A DNA stretch of 64,000 nucleotides from Diploscapter coronatus (lineage: Eukaryota > Nematoda > Chromadorea > Rhabditida > Rhabditidae): positions 85,707,201-85,771,200 of the forward strand of contig OZ038422.1 in the NCBI GenBank assembly GCA_964036155.1. The letters are read 5' to 3'. Below are positions 11,393 through 22,200 of this stretch, in pieces. The stretch's first letter is position 1; each line of letters opens with the position of its first letter. Both the position numbers and the translations under genes were made by a program. Under the pieces are notes generated by a model, which searched no databases, was not told where the DNA came from, and saw only the letters and a program-made list of their open reading frames with translations.

Positions 11393-12877
11393 ATGGCCCT
11401 GCCAGTGTCGATGGAAGATACTGAGCTCTTCCCGCACGACGATCGACTCAACTCAAATCCAGGAAAGATTGAAATCGATCTGGATGCCATCTCGCAGGTT
11501 TGACAGATCAATAATTCTTTCATCAGACAAGGTGTTTTCTTTTCGATGCAAACCTCATTGGCTCGCCTCTGGTGGTCCCGATTGGTGATTTCCGTGCGTG
11601 GATATGTTATCAATTACGTGCAATCGGACGAGCAGACTCTGTTCCATTGCGACGACGCCTTCATCGCGATCCATCGATATCTGGCCGAGTCCACTAGCGA
11701 TAAACAGGAAGGACTACGGTTAGTGGTTTTCGATTATTTTTAAATCGATTTTTATGAGCACCTTTATATGATTTCTTTCTAAACCGTTCTTCAGGTTCAT
11801 TTCTGATTTGCAAGTGATTGTCACCTTCCCACTGATTTCCGAGACCCTTCTTGCCCTAGACGCTGGAAAGCGGATTGCAGCCGACCCCTTCGCAAATCCG
11901 CAGACCAAGGAATCATTCGAAAGAGTCTTCGGCGTCTCGAACCGAATCACTTACAGGTCTAGTATTTTGGATTTGAAAACAGTTAAGCTGGGAATCAAAT
12001 GTAATGGTAGCAGATCTAGGAAAGATAATCGTCAGAAAACCCTTGCGATCTACTCCCAGTATATTTTTCCTTAACAAACTCCTCTTTAAAATCTTAATTA
12101 GCTAAAATGTTCACCACTGCGATCTGGCATCACAGCCATGAATTCTCTCCTGCGACCTACCTCCTATAGTTTATTTTCGCCTGGCGAAAGTGCTCCCTAG
12201 ATCTGAGTGATAGAGCAACCTGGGTTTCGCATAATAACGTGACTCAAAATGGAACAAATGCTTTCTGCGAATTTGGGCTAAATGACAAAGCGTAATAATA
12301 TTGGTATAAATTCTACTAGAAAATGACAAAATTTGTTATTTCTTGTTACGTCACTTCATCATTTCCAAACCGTCAATGGTAGTTTTTTAAATTGATCATT
12401 ACAGAATCGCAAACGGCCAGAAATACGCGTACGTCGTGTTCATGAAGATTCTGTACGTGCTCCAGCAGCGATGGAAGTCGAAGAACAAGGAGCGACGAAG
12501 CATTCGCTTCGAAACCGACCCAGAATGGCAACCAGATGACCGCGTGGTGCTATTCCAGCAATTCTTCCATGGAAATCGAACCTGGGTTCTGTGCGACTTC
12601 GACCGGTACATCCTAACTCAATGGCGTCCTCAAGGAGCCACCATTATTTTCGGAGATCGGTTCGTGCAAAAGAAGCAAAGAGAAGGCATGAAATTGTGCT
12701 CGTACTGCGGAATGATTGAGCAACAGGTAAGATCACACACACACGTTCATCTTTTTGAGTTCTTTCAAGAGGAGAATTTAGATCGGTCAATTCCCCTCCC
12801 AAGACGGTTATCAATTCTGCTCCCCCGAGTGCCTCCAAGGTTTCACCGCTCTGCCTCAGACAACTGCTGCTCAATAA
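11393..12877 (+). CDS. Unrecognised protein with C-terminal CxxC...CxxxC motif
   Basis: Exons are 11393-11497, 11527-11718, 11795-11956, 12405-12726 and 12782-12877. The N terminus is acidic (MEDTELFPHDD). The middle has TLFHCDDAFIAIHRYLAE and FISDLQVIVTFPL. Exon 4 contains VVLFQQFFHGNRTWVLCDFD and ends in LCSYCGMI; exon 5 adds FCSPECL. Together these form a four-Cys pattern that could bind zinc. No known family was recognised. As listed, the exons sum to 877 nt, one base out of frame: exon 2 opens in one frame (DANLIGSPLVVP) and must finish in the next. An extra 64-nt intron, 11572-11635 (CTG/gtggtc...gagcag), would restore the frame and give about 270 residues; otherwise there is a real or sequencing indel. 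The stop codon overlaps an aataaa. Confidence 0.6.
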
Positions 12878-13224
12878 ATCATGATTTTCTAAACATCCCG
12901 TCTCGATTGTAAAATAACCTCAGCATAACATAACGTGTGAATCATATTTTCGGTGGGGTAAATTATTGCTATTGGAAATGCGTTGTACATAAGAATAAAT
13001 ATAAAGTACGAAGAAGTTGTTATTATAAATGCATGTGTTCCGTCCTGAGTTTATAATGTACTTGACTCAGTGCCACTAGCAAATATTATATGTGTGGAAT
13101 GTTTTTCTTCTAATTCACATATTATCGTTTTTAATATGAATTTTCAGATAAATGATAATTTATTCCTGTAAATAGTGTAATAAACTGACGAGGTTCCGGC
13201 AGCGTGCCGAAGAAGAAAATCAAA

Positions 13225-14710
13225 ATGCCACAAGGACTCATATCAGATGATTCAGCGACGTCTTATGCCATGTAAGGAAGGGATTTTTAAATTAAAATAG
13301 TTTCTATTTTAGTCTAATGAGACGCCAAAATGATGCAGGGAAATGTATGAATAGATGCTTCCAGAATCCTACGAGAGCGAGGATATTCGTCTACTTCATT
13401 ATCATCGGCATATTCGTCTATTTAGCGGTAAATACATGTGTTTGGTTACCTTTGAAATATTACTAATCTTTGCAGATTTTCATTTATACTATGATGCTCA
13501 CGTCAACTATTCTAATCGACGATACCGTGGTCACTATGGTACCGAAACATGTCGTTCAACAGCGGTAATATTTCTACAATAGCTTTAGAAAATGTTCGCT
13601 TTTGGAGGAATGACTTTGATTCCACAATTCTTGAAAGAGTGTGCTCCAAAACTACGTCAAGATGCTACACAGTCAAGGACATGAGAGCTAAAACAGATCC
13701 GGATTTCATCGAACGTCACTTAATCGTCGACGGATTCGAGGATGAAAGCGAGTCGATTGCCAGATTGGTTCCACCAAAAGGGGCGACATTCGAGAATTCT
13801 GATACGAGGATCTGGCAGATCAACCACAAATACCTGATGACTGAATATGTAAGGGTTTTTTCTTCAAAATAAAACCAATTATCTAGATCTATTGCCTCGC
13901 CATATCGCCATTTCTGGTTTCTTCCATATCGGAGACGAAATCCAACGAGGGAAAGAAGGTTCTTGAGCTGGGCTTGGGCGGCGGATCACTGGATATGTTT
14001 CTGCACACACATTTTCCACTGGTATAATTTTTTTTAAATGCATTTCTAAGATAATAATCTTTCAGATGCAAATCACGGCGATCGAATTAGAGCAGGTGGT
14101 CGCTGAACTGGCTGAGAAGTGGTTTGGAGTGAAGAATGACACTAGTAGGCAGACACTCATCAGAGATGGTCTGAAATTCGTCGAAGAAGCTGGACAAAAT
14201 GGTATCGAAATTTTTACTCATAGTTAAAAATAGTTCAATTAATTTAGGCCTATCTTACGACGTGATATTCCTTGACGCATGCGATTTGGACCAATTTGTG
14301 CCATGTCCAGCGAAGAATTTCCGAAATCCTGAGATCGTCAAGACCATGAAGAATCTTCTTACCAATACAGGTATTTTCCCCTGAAAATAATCGACTTTGA
14401 AAATCTTATTTGAGGAGTTCTAATTGTAAATATGCTTCCGATGAAGGATGACGAGGAACAGTTGGAGGTATCAAATTCAAAAGATTTAAAATTGATCCAA
14501 CCTTTTCAGAGTGCAATGAAGGTGTTTACCGATACTTTTCCGTCGTGTTTGAAATTCCGGCTAGCTAGAGAGGTCAATGTGGTGCTCGCTTGTACAAAAC
14601 TCGGCATAAAAGAACCCAGCTCAATGATGGAATTCTACCGGAAGCGCGTCGTGAAGCTTGCTCATGCGTTAGGAGTGCCCCACTTTGCAAATTCATTGCT
14701 GATAAAATAA
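13225..14710 (+). CDS. Membrane-anchored spermidine-synthase-fold (methyltransferase-like) protein
   Basis: The start is ATG 13225 (MPQGLISDDS). Exons: about 13225-13273, 13312-13430, 13475-13564, 13608-13848, 13888-14021, 14066-14201, 14248-14371, 14414-14468 and 14510-14710. Exon 2 encodes a hydrophobic helix (IFVYFIIIGIFVYLA) near the N terminus, so a type II membrane anchor is likely. The catalytic-fold region has the SAM-type nucleotide motif VLELGLGGGSLDMF, the acidic strand-2 end ITAIELE, then SYDVIFLDACD, as in spermidine synthase/METTL13-like proteins. A true polyamine synthase role is not shown. A 43-nt intron (13565-13607, acceptor ttttggag) is needed to keep the frame. Two acceptors (ttttggag, atttgag) lack the usual C. 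The gene starts 348 bp after the previous stop on the same strand, with an acceptor at 13147, so an operon is possible. Confidence 0.78.
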
Positions 14711-15055
14711 TCACCGCGCTACATTTGTTCTATACCATATCAATTAGTAAGTGTCTAGAGATTCTATTTAGAGATTTTTAAGCCATATATTTCGGCTTTA
14801 AAGTGCTAGTCAAGCCATCAAGTGCTTTTATATCGTGCCCAACTTCTGGAATTACGGGTAGTTACAGTTCTCATGCTTCAGAATACCTGAATTGCAAGGC
14901 ATTTATATCAAAACTTGAGATTAACAATTTTTCCGAGTTTATTAACGTTTTATTCACATTGTATTAATAAAGATAAATGGAGAGCATAATTTGGCTGCGA
15001 TGCACAACTGAAATAGAAAGGCATTCTTATCTCGATTTCGAAGTATTTCCTTCAG
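14711..15055. other. 3' flank with sequence reused in the duplicated segments
   Basis: 14886-14970 (aaacttgagattaacaat... to tattaataaagataaat) is similar to 17972-18048 and, inverted, to about 41480-41560. It includes an aataaa and probably forms the 3' UTR end of the spermidine-synthase-like gene. No exon was found. Confidence 0.5.
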
Positions 15056-15470
15056 ATCAAAAATGACTGTAATCACTCTTCCCAAAAGCGTGATCTTTCT
15101 CTCAAATATCGAAAAAGAAAAGTGGATGTGAAAGTGCGGAAAAGAAAGCCTAGATCGAGAAAGTGTTTGGGAGGAAAGGTTATGCAGTCCAAAATAGTTA
15201 TTTAATTTTTAATATTTGCATTCATCTTCTCGTTGTTACATAATCTAATTTCCGCTTACTAGCTTCAAAGTGGTTTGAACCATTCCACCAAAGGTTCAGA
15301 TCAGGGAATCCGACTGCAGAGTCCGCGGGCTCGATACGAAGTGGCGCTGAAAAGTAATAGTTCAGTCATTAGCTTATTCATGAGAATATTCATTTTACAC
15401 GATCTTAACATTTTCAGGCGAAGTCAAGTTTTTCATTAACATCGACAAACTTGAACTCTACGTACTATAA
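15056..15470 (+). CDS. Possible 3' end of a small gene (fragment)
   Basis: After the acceptor tccttcag the frame from 15056 is very basic (RKRKVDVKVRKRKPRSRK). A second block after 15299 encodes QSPRARYEVALK. Joining through a gtaata donor (about 15351) to the acceptor tttcag (about 15418) gives SEVKFFINIDKLELYVL and a stop at 15468-15470. The phase between the first and second blocks does not match cleanly, and no start was found. It may be a decayed or partial gene; no family was recognised. Confidence 0.28.
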
Positions 15471-15567
15471 ATCATAAAAATTTCCTAATAGAAATCAAAT
15501 AATATTCAGAAACGGTATTCATCATTTTAGTCGTTATTTAACTCCACTAGAAAGCAAGTGCTAATGA

Positions 15568-16540
15568 TAGAGACCGCCAGCCATTTTGCCAGATTCACTC
15601 TGGTACCATGTTTTCTACATTTTTCAGGGTCTGAGGTGCCCCTCTAAACATCCCCACCGAAAAAACCGCGAAAAAATACGTCATTGATTAAAAAAATGAT
15701 AAAATTTAACGCGAAAAATCGAGAAAATCGCTCCTTTTCGTGGACAAGGGAAAGGGGCGTGGTTTGTCTGCAAAAGGCACTATGCCGCTCGTTTCCCCTT
15801 TCTTTCCCTGCCTTTGGGGATCTTTTTTCTCTGCACTCTCTTTCATTTTAGCATTGGCTTCTTTTATATTTTCGCGAATTATCAGGATCTCAGCTCGGCG
15901 CCGCAGGATTTTTCTCATTTTTTCACTGAAGATAGACAATTGACCAACTAATCAAAATATCAAATAAAAACACATGTGCCTTTAAAAATATGACTAGGGC
16001 GATCCAAATTAGTAAAGACAAAAAAGTGGTCATTTTGAAATGAATTTTAAAAATATTTTTTGATAAAATTCCACTTTTTTCTTTTGACTATTATAATTAG
16101 GGAGTATTAAATTTTATTTTAGTCAAGTTTTCAGACGATTTTACCGATCCCTTGTAAAGATACAGTACCCCAAAGGCGAGCATCTATTATTGCCTCGGGA
16201 AAAGTTTGGCGCCGCAGGATTTTTCTAATTTTTACATATGTTGTACATTTCAACTAGGTGTACCGATTCATCAAAAAAAATGAAATGTGCCTTTTTTATA
16301 ACTCGAAATATTAGCATTTTCGTAATTTGGTGTGCATTTGACGCGCAATTACGGACTTTTTTCGCACCCCGATCAATAAATCGATATCACCACGTGAAAG
16401 AGCGGTATCGAATTGTATAGTAGGTATCGATAAATTATTAAAAACAAAAGTAAAACAAAAAAAATCGGCGATAATCGAAAGGGTTATCAACTATGGACAC
16501 TTTTGAATCCAGTGAAAGGGGCGGGGCTTGGCGGTCCCTA
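15568..16540 (+). mobile_element. Non-autonomous hAT-like element, copy A (with internal insertion)
   Basis: The ends are inverted repeats: TAGAGACCGCCAGCC on the left and GGCTTGGCGGTCCCTA on the right. It is flanked by a perfect 8-bp direct repeat, GCTAATGA (15560-15567 and 16541-16548), the size expected for hAT target-site duplications. Compared with copies B and C it has about 290 extra bases (about 15925-16215), bracketed by the direct repeat ggcgccgcaggatttttct. No transposase frame was found. Confidence 0.78.
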
Positions 16541-16677
16541 GCTAATGATTATAAATTCTTAGTGGAGCGCTTACATTCCTGCCAATAATGTTTCAATAAC
16601 CTACGCGAGTTTTCCTAGTACACGTTTATCCGCCGGTTCATCATCCGTGCTAGCACCTTCAGTTCCGGCAGGCCGCC

Positions 16678-16891
16678 TCAGGATTTGTCGCGGCTCATGT
16701 AGTTCAGGTAGTCCTCCCAGGAATCCAGTTTGGTGTGGAGTTTCTTGTTCAAGTCGCTTCTTTCCTCGAAGAACCGTTCGACAAGGTCGAGATCTTCGGC
16801 ATATTGAGCCTGAAATAAGCAGGAACTTATTTTTTTTCTATTTCAAAGGAAGTACTTGTTCAGTTCAAATTCGAATTTTTTTCGTCTCGAA
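16678..16891 (-). pseudogene. Coiled-coil gene 3' fragment, truncated paralogue
   Basis: On the minus strand, the exon beginning after ccgtag at 16891 reads SRRKKFEFELNKY, identical to the exon at 42651. It then diverges right after NKY and stops (FL, stop). Sixty bases on, after ttatttcag, a second block (16809-16678) encodes AQYAEDLDLVERFFEERSDL and ends MSRDKS. That block resembles the YSEDRIEQLVQLAEKDDEL segment of the other copy. The upstream exon therefore seems broken by the segmental duplication. The heptad-like charge pattern suggests a coiled coil; a PRC1-like origin is only a guess. Confidence 0.45.
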
Positions 16892-18380
16892 CTACGGCAA
16901 TTTAGATGTCGAAAATGTCTGATTTAGGCAGACAATACGTTGAGATACGATATCTGAAATTAAACTTTTTAGTTGGAGAAAAAACGATTTTTGAAGAAAA
17001 GCATAGGAAAAATCGCTGCTCTGTGAGAAATATTTCGAGTAAATGGCTGTAAAATGAGAAATTGCACGAAGAAAAGAGAGGTCACAGGAAAGAAAAAGAA
17101 AAGATTTAAATGGCGAAACGCAGGGCAGCCGGATGATTTCTGTAAGGAGGAAGTTTTTAGGAAAAAGGCAATAAATCAGGGATGTGCGGAAATTCTCCGT
17201 TTTTTCTCGCTTATTCACTGTTTTCAATGTCGAATGAATAGCAGATGAAATCGAAATCGATCTGGCACATAATATTCAAAAAAAATTAAATGGGGCAAAT
17301 CGCATAATATCCTCGAAATTAAAAAAAATCGGCCTCACGTAGGGACCGCCAGCCATTTTGCCAAATTCACTCTGGCACTATGTTTTCTACATTTTTCAGG
17401 GGCTGAAGTGCCCCTCTAAACATCCTCACCGAAAAAAACCGCGAAAAAATACGTCACTTATAAAAAAAATGATAAAATTTAATGCGAAAAATCGCTCCTT
17501 TTCGTGGACAGGGGAAAGGGGCGTGGCCTATCTGCAAAAGGCACTGTGCCGCTCGCTTCCTCTTTCTTTCCCTGCCTTTGGGAATCTTTTTCTCTGCACT
17601 CTCCTACATTTCAGCATTGGCTTCTTTTATATTTTCGCGGATTATCAGGATCTCAGTCGCTCTACGCAGGATTTTTCTAGTTTTTACATATGTTGTACAT
17701 GTCAACTAGATGTGCCGATTCATCAAAAAATTTTTATGTGCCTTTTATAGCTCGAAATATTAGCATTGTCGTAATTTGACGCGCATTTGCGGACTTCTTT
17801 CGCACCCAATCAATAAATCGATATCACCACGTGAAAGAGCGGTATCGAATTGTATGATAGGTACCGATCAATTATTAAAAACAAAAAAAATCGGCGATAA
17901 TCGAAAGGGTTATCAGCTATGAATAATATTGAACCCAGTGAAAGGGACGGGGCTTGGCGGTTCCTAGGTACTTATCGAAACTTGAGCATTAACAATTTTC
18001 TGAGAATTTATTGACGTTTCATTTACATTGTATTAATAAAGATAAATAAAGGAGTATAAATGAGAATTTTACTACAATTAGCTAAGATTAGAGCTGAAAT
18101 TAATGATTATTTCTCAAATTGCTTGGCGATTTTCGCAAGCAGAAAAGCCTGCCCCGCCTTTAAATACAACAGTAAGGTCTATTTCAAAGAGAGAACGGCT
18201 TTGTAAGGATGTTTATTTGAATTTATGTGCTTGTTCGTGGAACATTTTGAAGTTTCTATGGGTTTTTATCATTCCCAAAATGATAGGCCACGTCCACTTT
18301 GCAATTTGAGCGTAAAAATCCATAAAACAAGTGTCAAATAACTTCGTGTTGCGTTATTTCAGCAAGAAATGATTTTTGGG
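16853..18380 (+). repeat. Inverted segmental duplication, left arm (1.5 kb)
   Basis: Colinear with the reverse complement of 41153-42691. It includes the start of a coiled-coil exon, about 450 bp of intron-like DNA, hAT-like copy B, a stretch like the 3' UTR at 14886-14970, and a piece matching the 3' end of gta-1 (reverse strand: KIAKQFEK then stop near 18105-18130). Open frames shared by the two arms (16892-17227 and 42290-42640) follow from this similarity and show no gene context. Confidence 0.8.
17340..17966 (+). mobile_element. Non-autonomous hAT-like element, copy B
   Basis: About 627 bp with ends TAGGGACCGCCAGCC and GGCTTGGCGGTTCCTA. It is closely similar to copy A without the 290-bp insertion, and to the inverted copy C. 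No matching 8-bp flank is seen, as expected if it moved as part of a larger duplicated block or has old flanks. Confidence 0.72.
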
Positions 18381-18535
18381 CACGTCTTCTGGCGTCTTGA
18401 CCGAATTTATGGAATTTTTTGTTCAAAATAACCAGAAAAAGACTGCTTTTTCATATTCAGCTCGAGGAAATGGTGAATGAGATCTGCAAGGCTCAAACGA
18501 ACGATTTGAAAACTTTGCTGAGCTCGGAAAAGTGA
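18128..18535 (+). repeat. Repeat shared with 33945-34345, copy 1
   Basis: It begins around ttcgcaagcagaaaagcctg and contains cctttaaatacaacag, ataggccacgtccactttgc and gagatctgcaaggctc. The direct copy at 33.9-34.3 kb is longer open in one frame (EFMEFFVQNSQKGLLFHIQL). Here that frame is shifted within cagaaaaagactg, so this copy looks like a decayed coding-derived repeat. Confidence 0.65.
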
Positions 18536-19206
18536 AGAAAAGGTGTGAAGGATTTTTTTTACCGCAAGTGAAATTTACTTATTTGGCATTTAAAGGCAAA
18601 TTGTATTTTTAGAAACAACCAGTAAGCTCAAAATGTCGAAATCATTGCATCCACACGAAATGACATCACAGTTGTTGTTCAATAAATCGAGATTCATTTT
18701 AACCGTCATTAAAATTACTTAACAAAAATTGACACGTTTAAATAAATTGATAATTTGGAAACAGTTTCAACTATTTTGGACCCAATCTATCTTTAATCAA
18801 TAACAACTTTTCATCTTCACATACAAAGTTAACCTAAACTAACTCTAATCCGATTTTCAAAATATTCAACACCAGATCGATGAAAAGGAGAATTGCATGA
18901 AGTCAGAAACCTTTTCTGCTTGGATGGAATGTCTGATGGGCTATGTTACATTGATAATTTCAGTAGTTGCTGACTATATAAATGTGCAAACGAGGACATA
19001 GAGCTACTTTATTTTTTAGATTTAGTTATTTTATTTTATTTTTGTATTATTAGTTGTGATGTGACAAGAAAGTCTATGATAAAAATTAACGACGGATTTT
19101 TCCATATTATTGTAGGAGCATACAATGGCGAGCAAAAGTTTTGCTCGCCACTGTACTTGTTACTCTATCTTCGCTTTATGCAATTTTTATTATAGCATTT
19201 TAGGTA
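18536..19206. promoter_or_regulatory. 5' flank of the ABCA transporter gene
   Basis: AT-rich, no exon found. A probable trans-splice acceptor, gcattttag, ends 4 nt before the ABCA start codon at 19207. Confidence 0.45.
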
Positions 19207-22200
19207 ATGGGTCATAAAAAAGCAAAATCGAAAAGTGATGACGGAACCTCGAAGGGTGCAACAAATTTGCGAAACAGGAAGAAAAAATCTATACTTGATG
19301 TTAAATTATTTTCCATTATATATTTATTCAAAGATATTTTCCAGAATAGCAGTGAACCATCAAATGTGATCCCCGAGTCTGAAAAAGATCAAGCAACTTC
19401 ACATCGAATAACAAGAGTGAAGCCGACTTTCTGGCGACAATTCCGTTGGCTGCTTTGGAAGAATATTCTCGTCAAGAAGCGACAGAAAGTGAGAAATTCT
19501 ATTGAACACTTTCCTCAGTAAAAATCGATTTCTGCTTAAACTTTCGTTGGATTAGAGTCGTTTGAACTGAGTTTGAATAATTTATCAACCACTTTAAATC
19601 CGTCTGCAGTATACAAAATAGATTAGTTGGTGAAATATCAGCATCAGAGGTTTGAAAAAAAGTTATAAATCTTCGACATGATAGTTTGATAAATAGGGTC
19701 AAGAAATAAATTATATCCTTTCATCTCAGTATTAAATTGGCAGAAAATCATATGAAACAGAGTTTTTTGCTAGTTACATATTTTTCAGGTCTGGCTGACA
19801 ATCGAAGTATTTGGTCCGATTACATTTTTCATCATTTTGGCTCTCATCCGGACGAAGGATTTCACCGTCATCTTTCCACAATGTGAGCATGTTTCTAATG
19901 GAAATTCAAAGAAATATGAAATTCTTGTCGACTCAAGAAACATTCCTGTGCTTAGGAAAATGTCTTACTGACAGCCTTAAAAATTTCATTCACATGAGAA
20001 GCTTTCGAAAAATTCGATAATTCAGGTCATTACGATTCGAAGGCTCTTCCGTCAGCAGGCCTGCTGCCGTTTATGCATTCGATGCTCTGCTCCATCTCGA
20101 ATGAATGCAAGTTGTCGCCTTCTACTGGAGACGAAATGCGATATATCAACAACGTCACCGGAAAGGAGGATGAATCCCTGTAAATCCTTTTGTTGTTTAG
20201 TGTAATTCTTAATCAAAATAAGTAATTTAAATTCCTGCAGAATACAATAATCAAATTATTTTTGATGCAAACCTTTACCTTTTCAGAATGGTAGAATTCT
20301 TTCACTATTCAACCCTCCAGCTAAAATGGATCGGCAAACATCCGAGACAATTTCGAAGATTGATGACGGAAATCACGGATTTTATCAACATTACTGCTGA
20401 ATTAAATATGACCAATTTTGCGATGCCAAAGCAATTTAGTCAGGTAACTGCCAATGCGTCAAGCTCTCAAATACGTATTCCCATTCCAATACAAACATTC
20501 ACCTAATAGATAATGTAGAGTGTTCAGTGAAAAAAGCTATTATTAGAATAAATCCATAAATTAAAAATTCAGCTGTTTCTAAATTCAAGTCGAGCAGCCC
20601 ATCGGTCAGCGTCATCCCTGAAGTTGTCTTCAGATTTGACGGCCAAATTGCTGAGTGCATCTCCTCAGCCAGAATTCTTCAACCAAATATCTCATATCGT
20701 AAGAAAATTTATCAGTTAATTAGTGAAGTCCCCAGTTGAGTATTACAAGCTCATTTCTAGAGGCTTAGTTTGAACTTCTATTCACTCACCAAAAAATGAA
20801 GTGAAGTTAGAAGTTAAGATAGATAAAATAAGCGGAATAGTTTGAAATTTCAACTTTTGAAATAACGTAGTTTTTTCTGTCATCTTAACAGTGACTTTAG
20901 AATTACAACACGATGAATATGTTGTTTGGCAGTTCTGATGAGACTCTGCCGATGATGTGTAGTCGCTCACTATTCGAGAAAAGTTTATCTTTTCCCGATG
21001 GGTTAGGAGAATTCCCATTTTTCTATAAAATCTGCCGAATTTTAGTATCGAAATTTCAAATCAAGAACTCAACAAACTCTGCAAAATCAAAGTAAATGAT
21101 TGGATCAATATTGTGATGAAGTTACAAGGAGATACGAATAATCAAGCGGTAAGAATAAAAAGTAATTTGGAAAAGCAACATGAGTATGATGACTCTGATG
21201 GCATAGTCGACACGCGTTTTCTTCATTATCACAGTACAATTCCTATCAAATCATATCATTCTTCATAAACTACTTTTGCCTATTTCCTAGAAATAGCATG
21301 CCGTCATTCGTCATTTTGTAACTTCCATTTGACATTTTAAAAGTTTATTCTTATTCACATTTCAGGGCATGTTATTATTGAATGGCACTTCTATTTCGTA
21401 CAGTTATCTCGCTACAAAATTCCTCAATTTGATGCGGCTACAAGAACAGCCGTTATTCAGAGGAATTCAAAAATGGTCGAATATTGGAATGGAAAACATT
21501 TACGATCACATCCTCGGTGGAGTCAACGGAAAAGGTTAGTTGCTAGTTAGAAAATGCTTAAATAATTATGCAAATTATATTGAACTTTAGACTTGCTTAT
21601 CAGTGACTTTATTTCAATGGATGATGGCGACAAAGGAAAAGTTGGCACGCCTTACGATCACCTAAAGAATAGGCTCATCGAGTAGGATATTTCATAGATT
21701 ATATGAAAGTATAACTGGTTTGAATAAGAGATGAGAGTTCAGTCAAATTCTTAGTATTGAACTGGTCATTATTCGAAAAAAAAAATACTGAACATCAGTC
21801 AATCCACCATATCGTATATTCGAATTATATTGTGAAAACAAATTTGCACCAAGAGTGTTTCAGATACATCAAGCAGGTTGTTCCAGGAGATGATGGTGGC
21901 AAAAATAAGGCCTGTCTCAACGTTCAAATCCAATATCGTAAAATTTATTGAAGCTAAGTTACTGTTTTAGTTCTTCAGAGGATTGCACATCAGTTGATTC
22001 GTATTTCATGCAACACCTCAAACCGATGATACAAGGATATATTCTCGTCACTCCTGATGTACCGGCTACGAGACAGCTCGTCGATTTGGTAGGTACGCTA
22101 GATTATGATAAAGAAGTGTAGGTTGAAGAATTTTTAGTTTTACAATTCGGGAATAGTAGGTAAAATATAGGAAAAATTTTACCTAATTTCTCCTAACTTT

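Noticed and set aside
13549..13610. Apparent frameshift in the spermidine-synthase-like gene
   Set aside because: A 43-nt intron (13565-13607) with acceptor ttttggag keeps the frame and the protein is continuous.
16892..17227. 111-residue open frame repeated at 42290-42640
   Set aside because: Both lie in the inverted duplication. There is no splice context, the reading is hydrophobic and low-complexity, and one copy is shifted at its C-terminal half.
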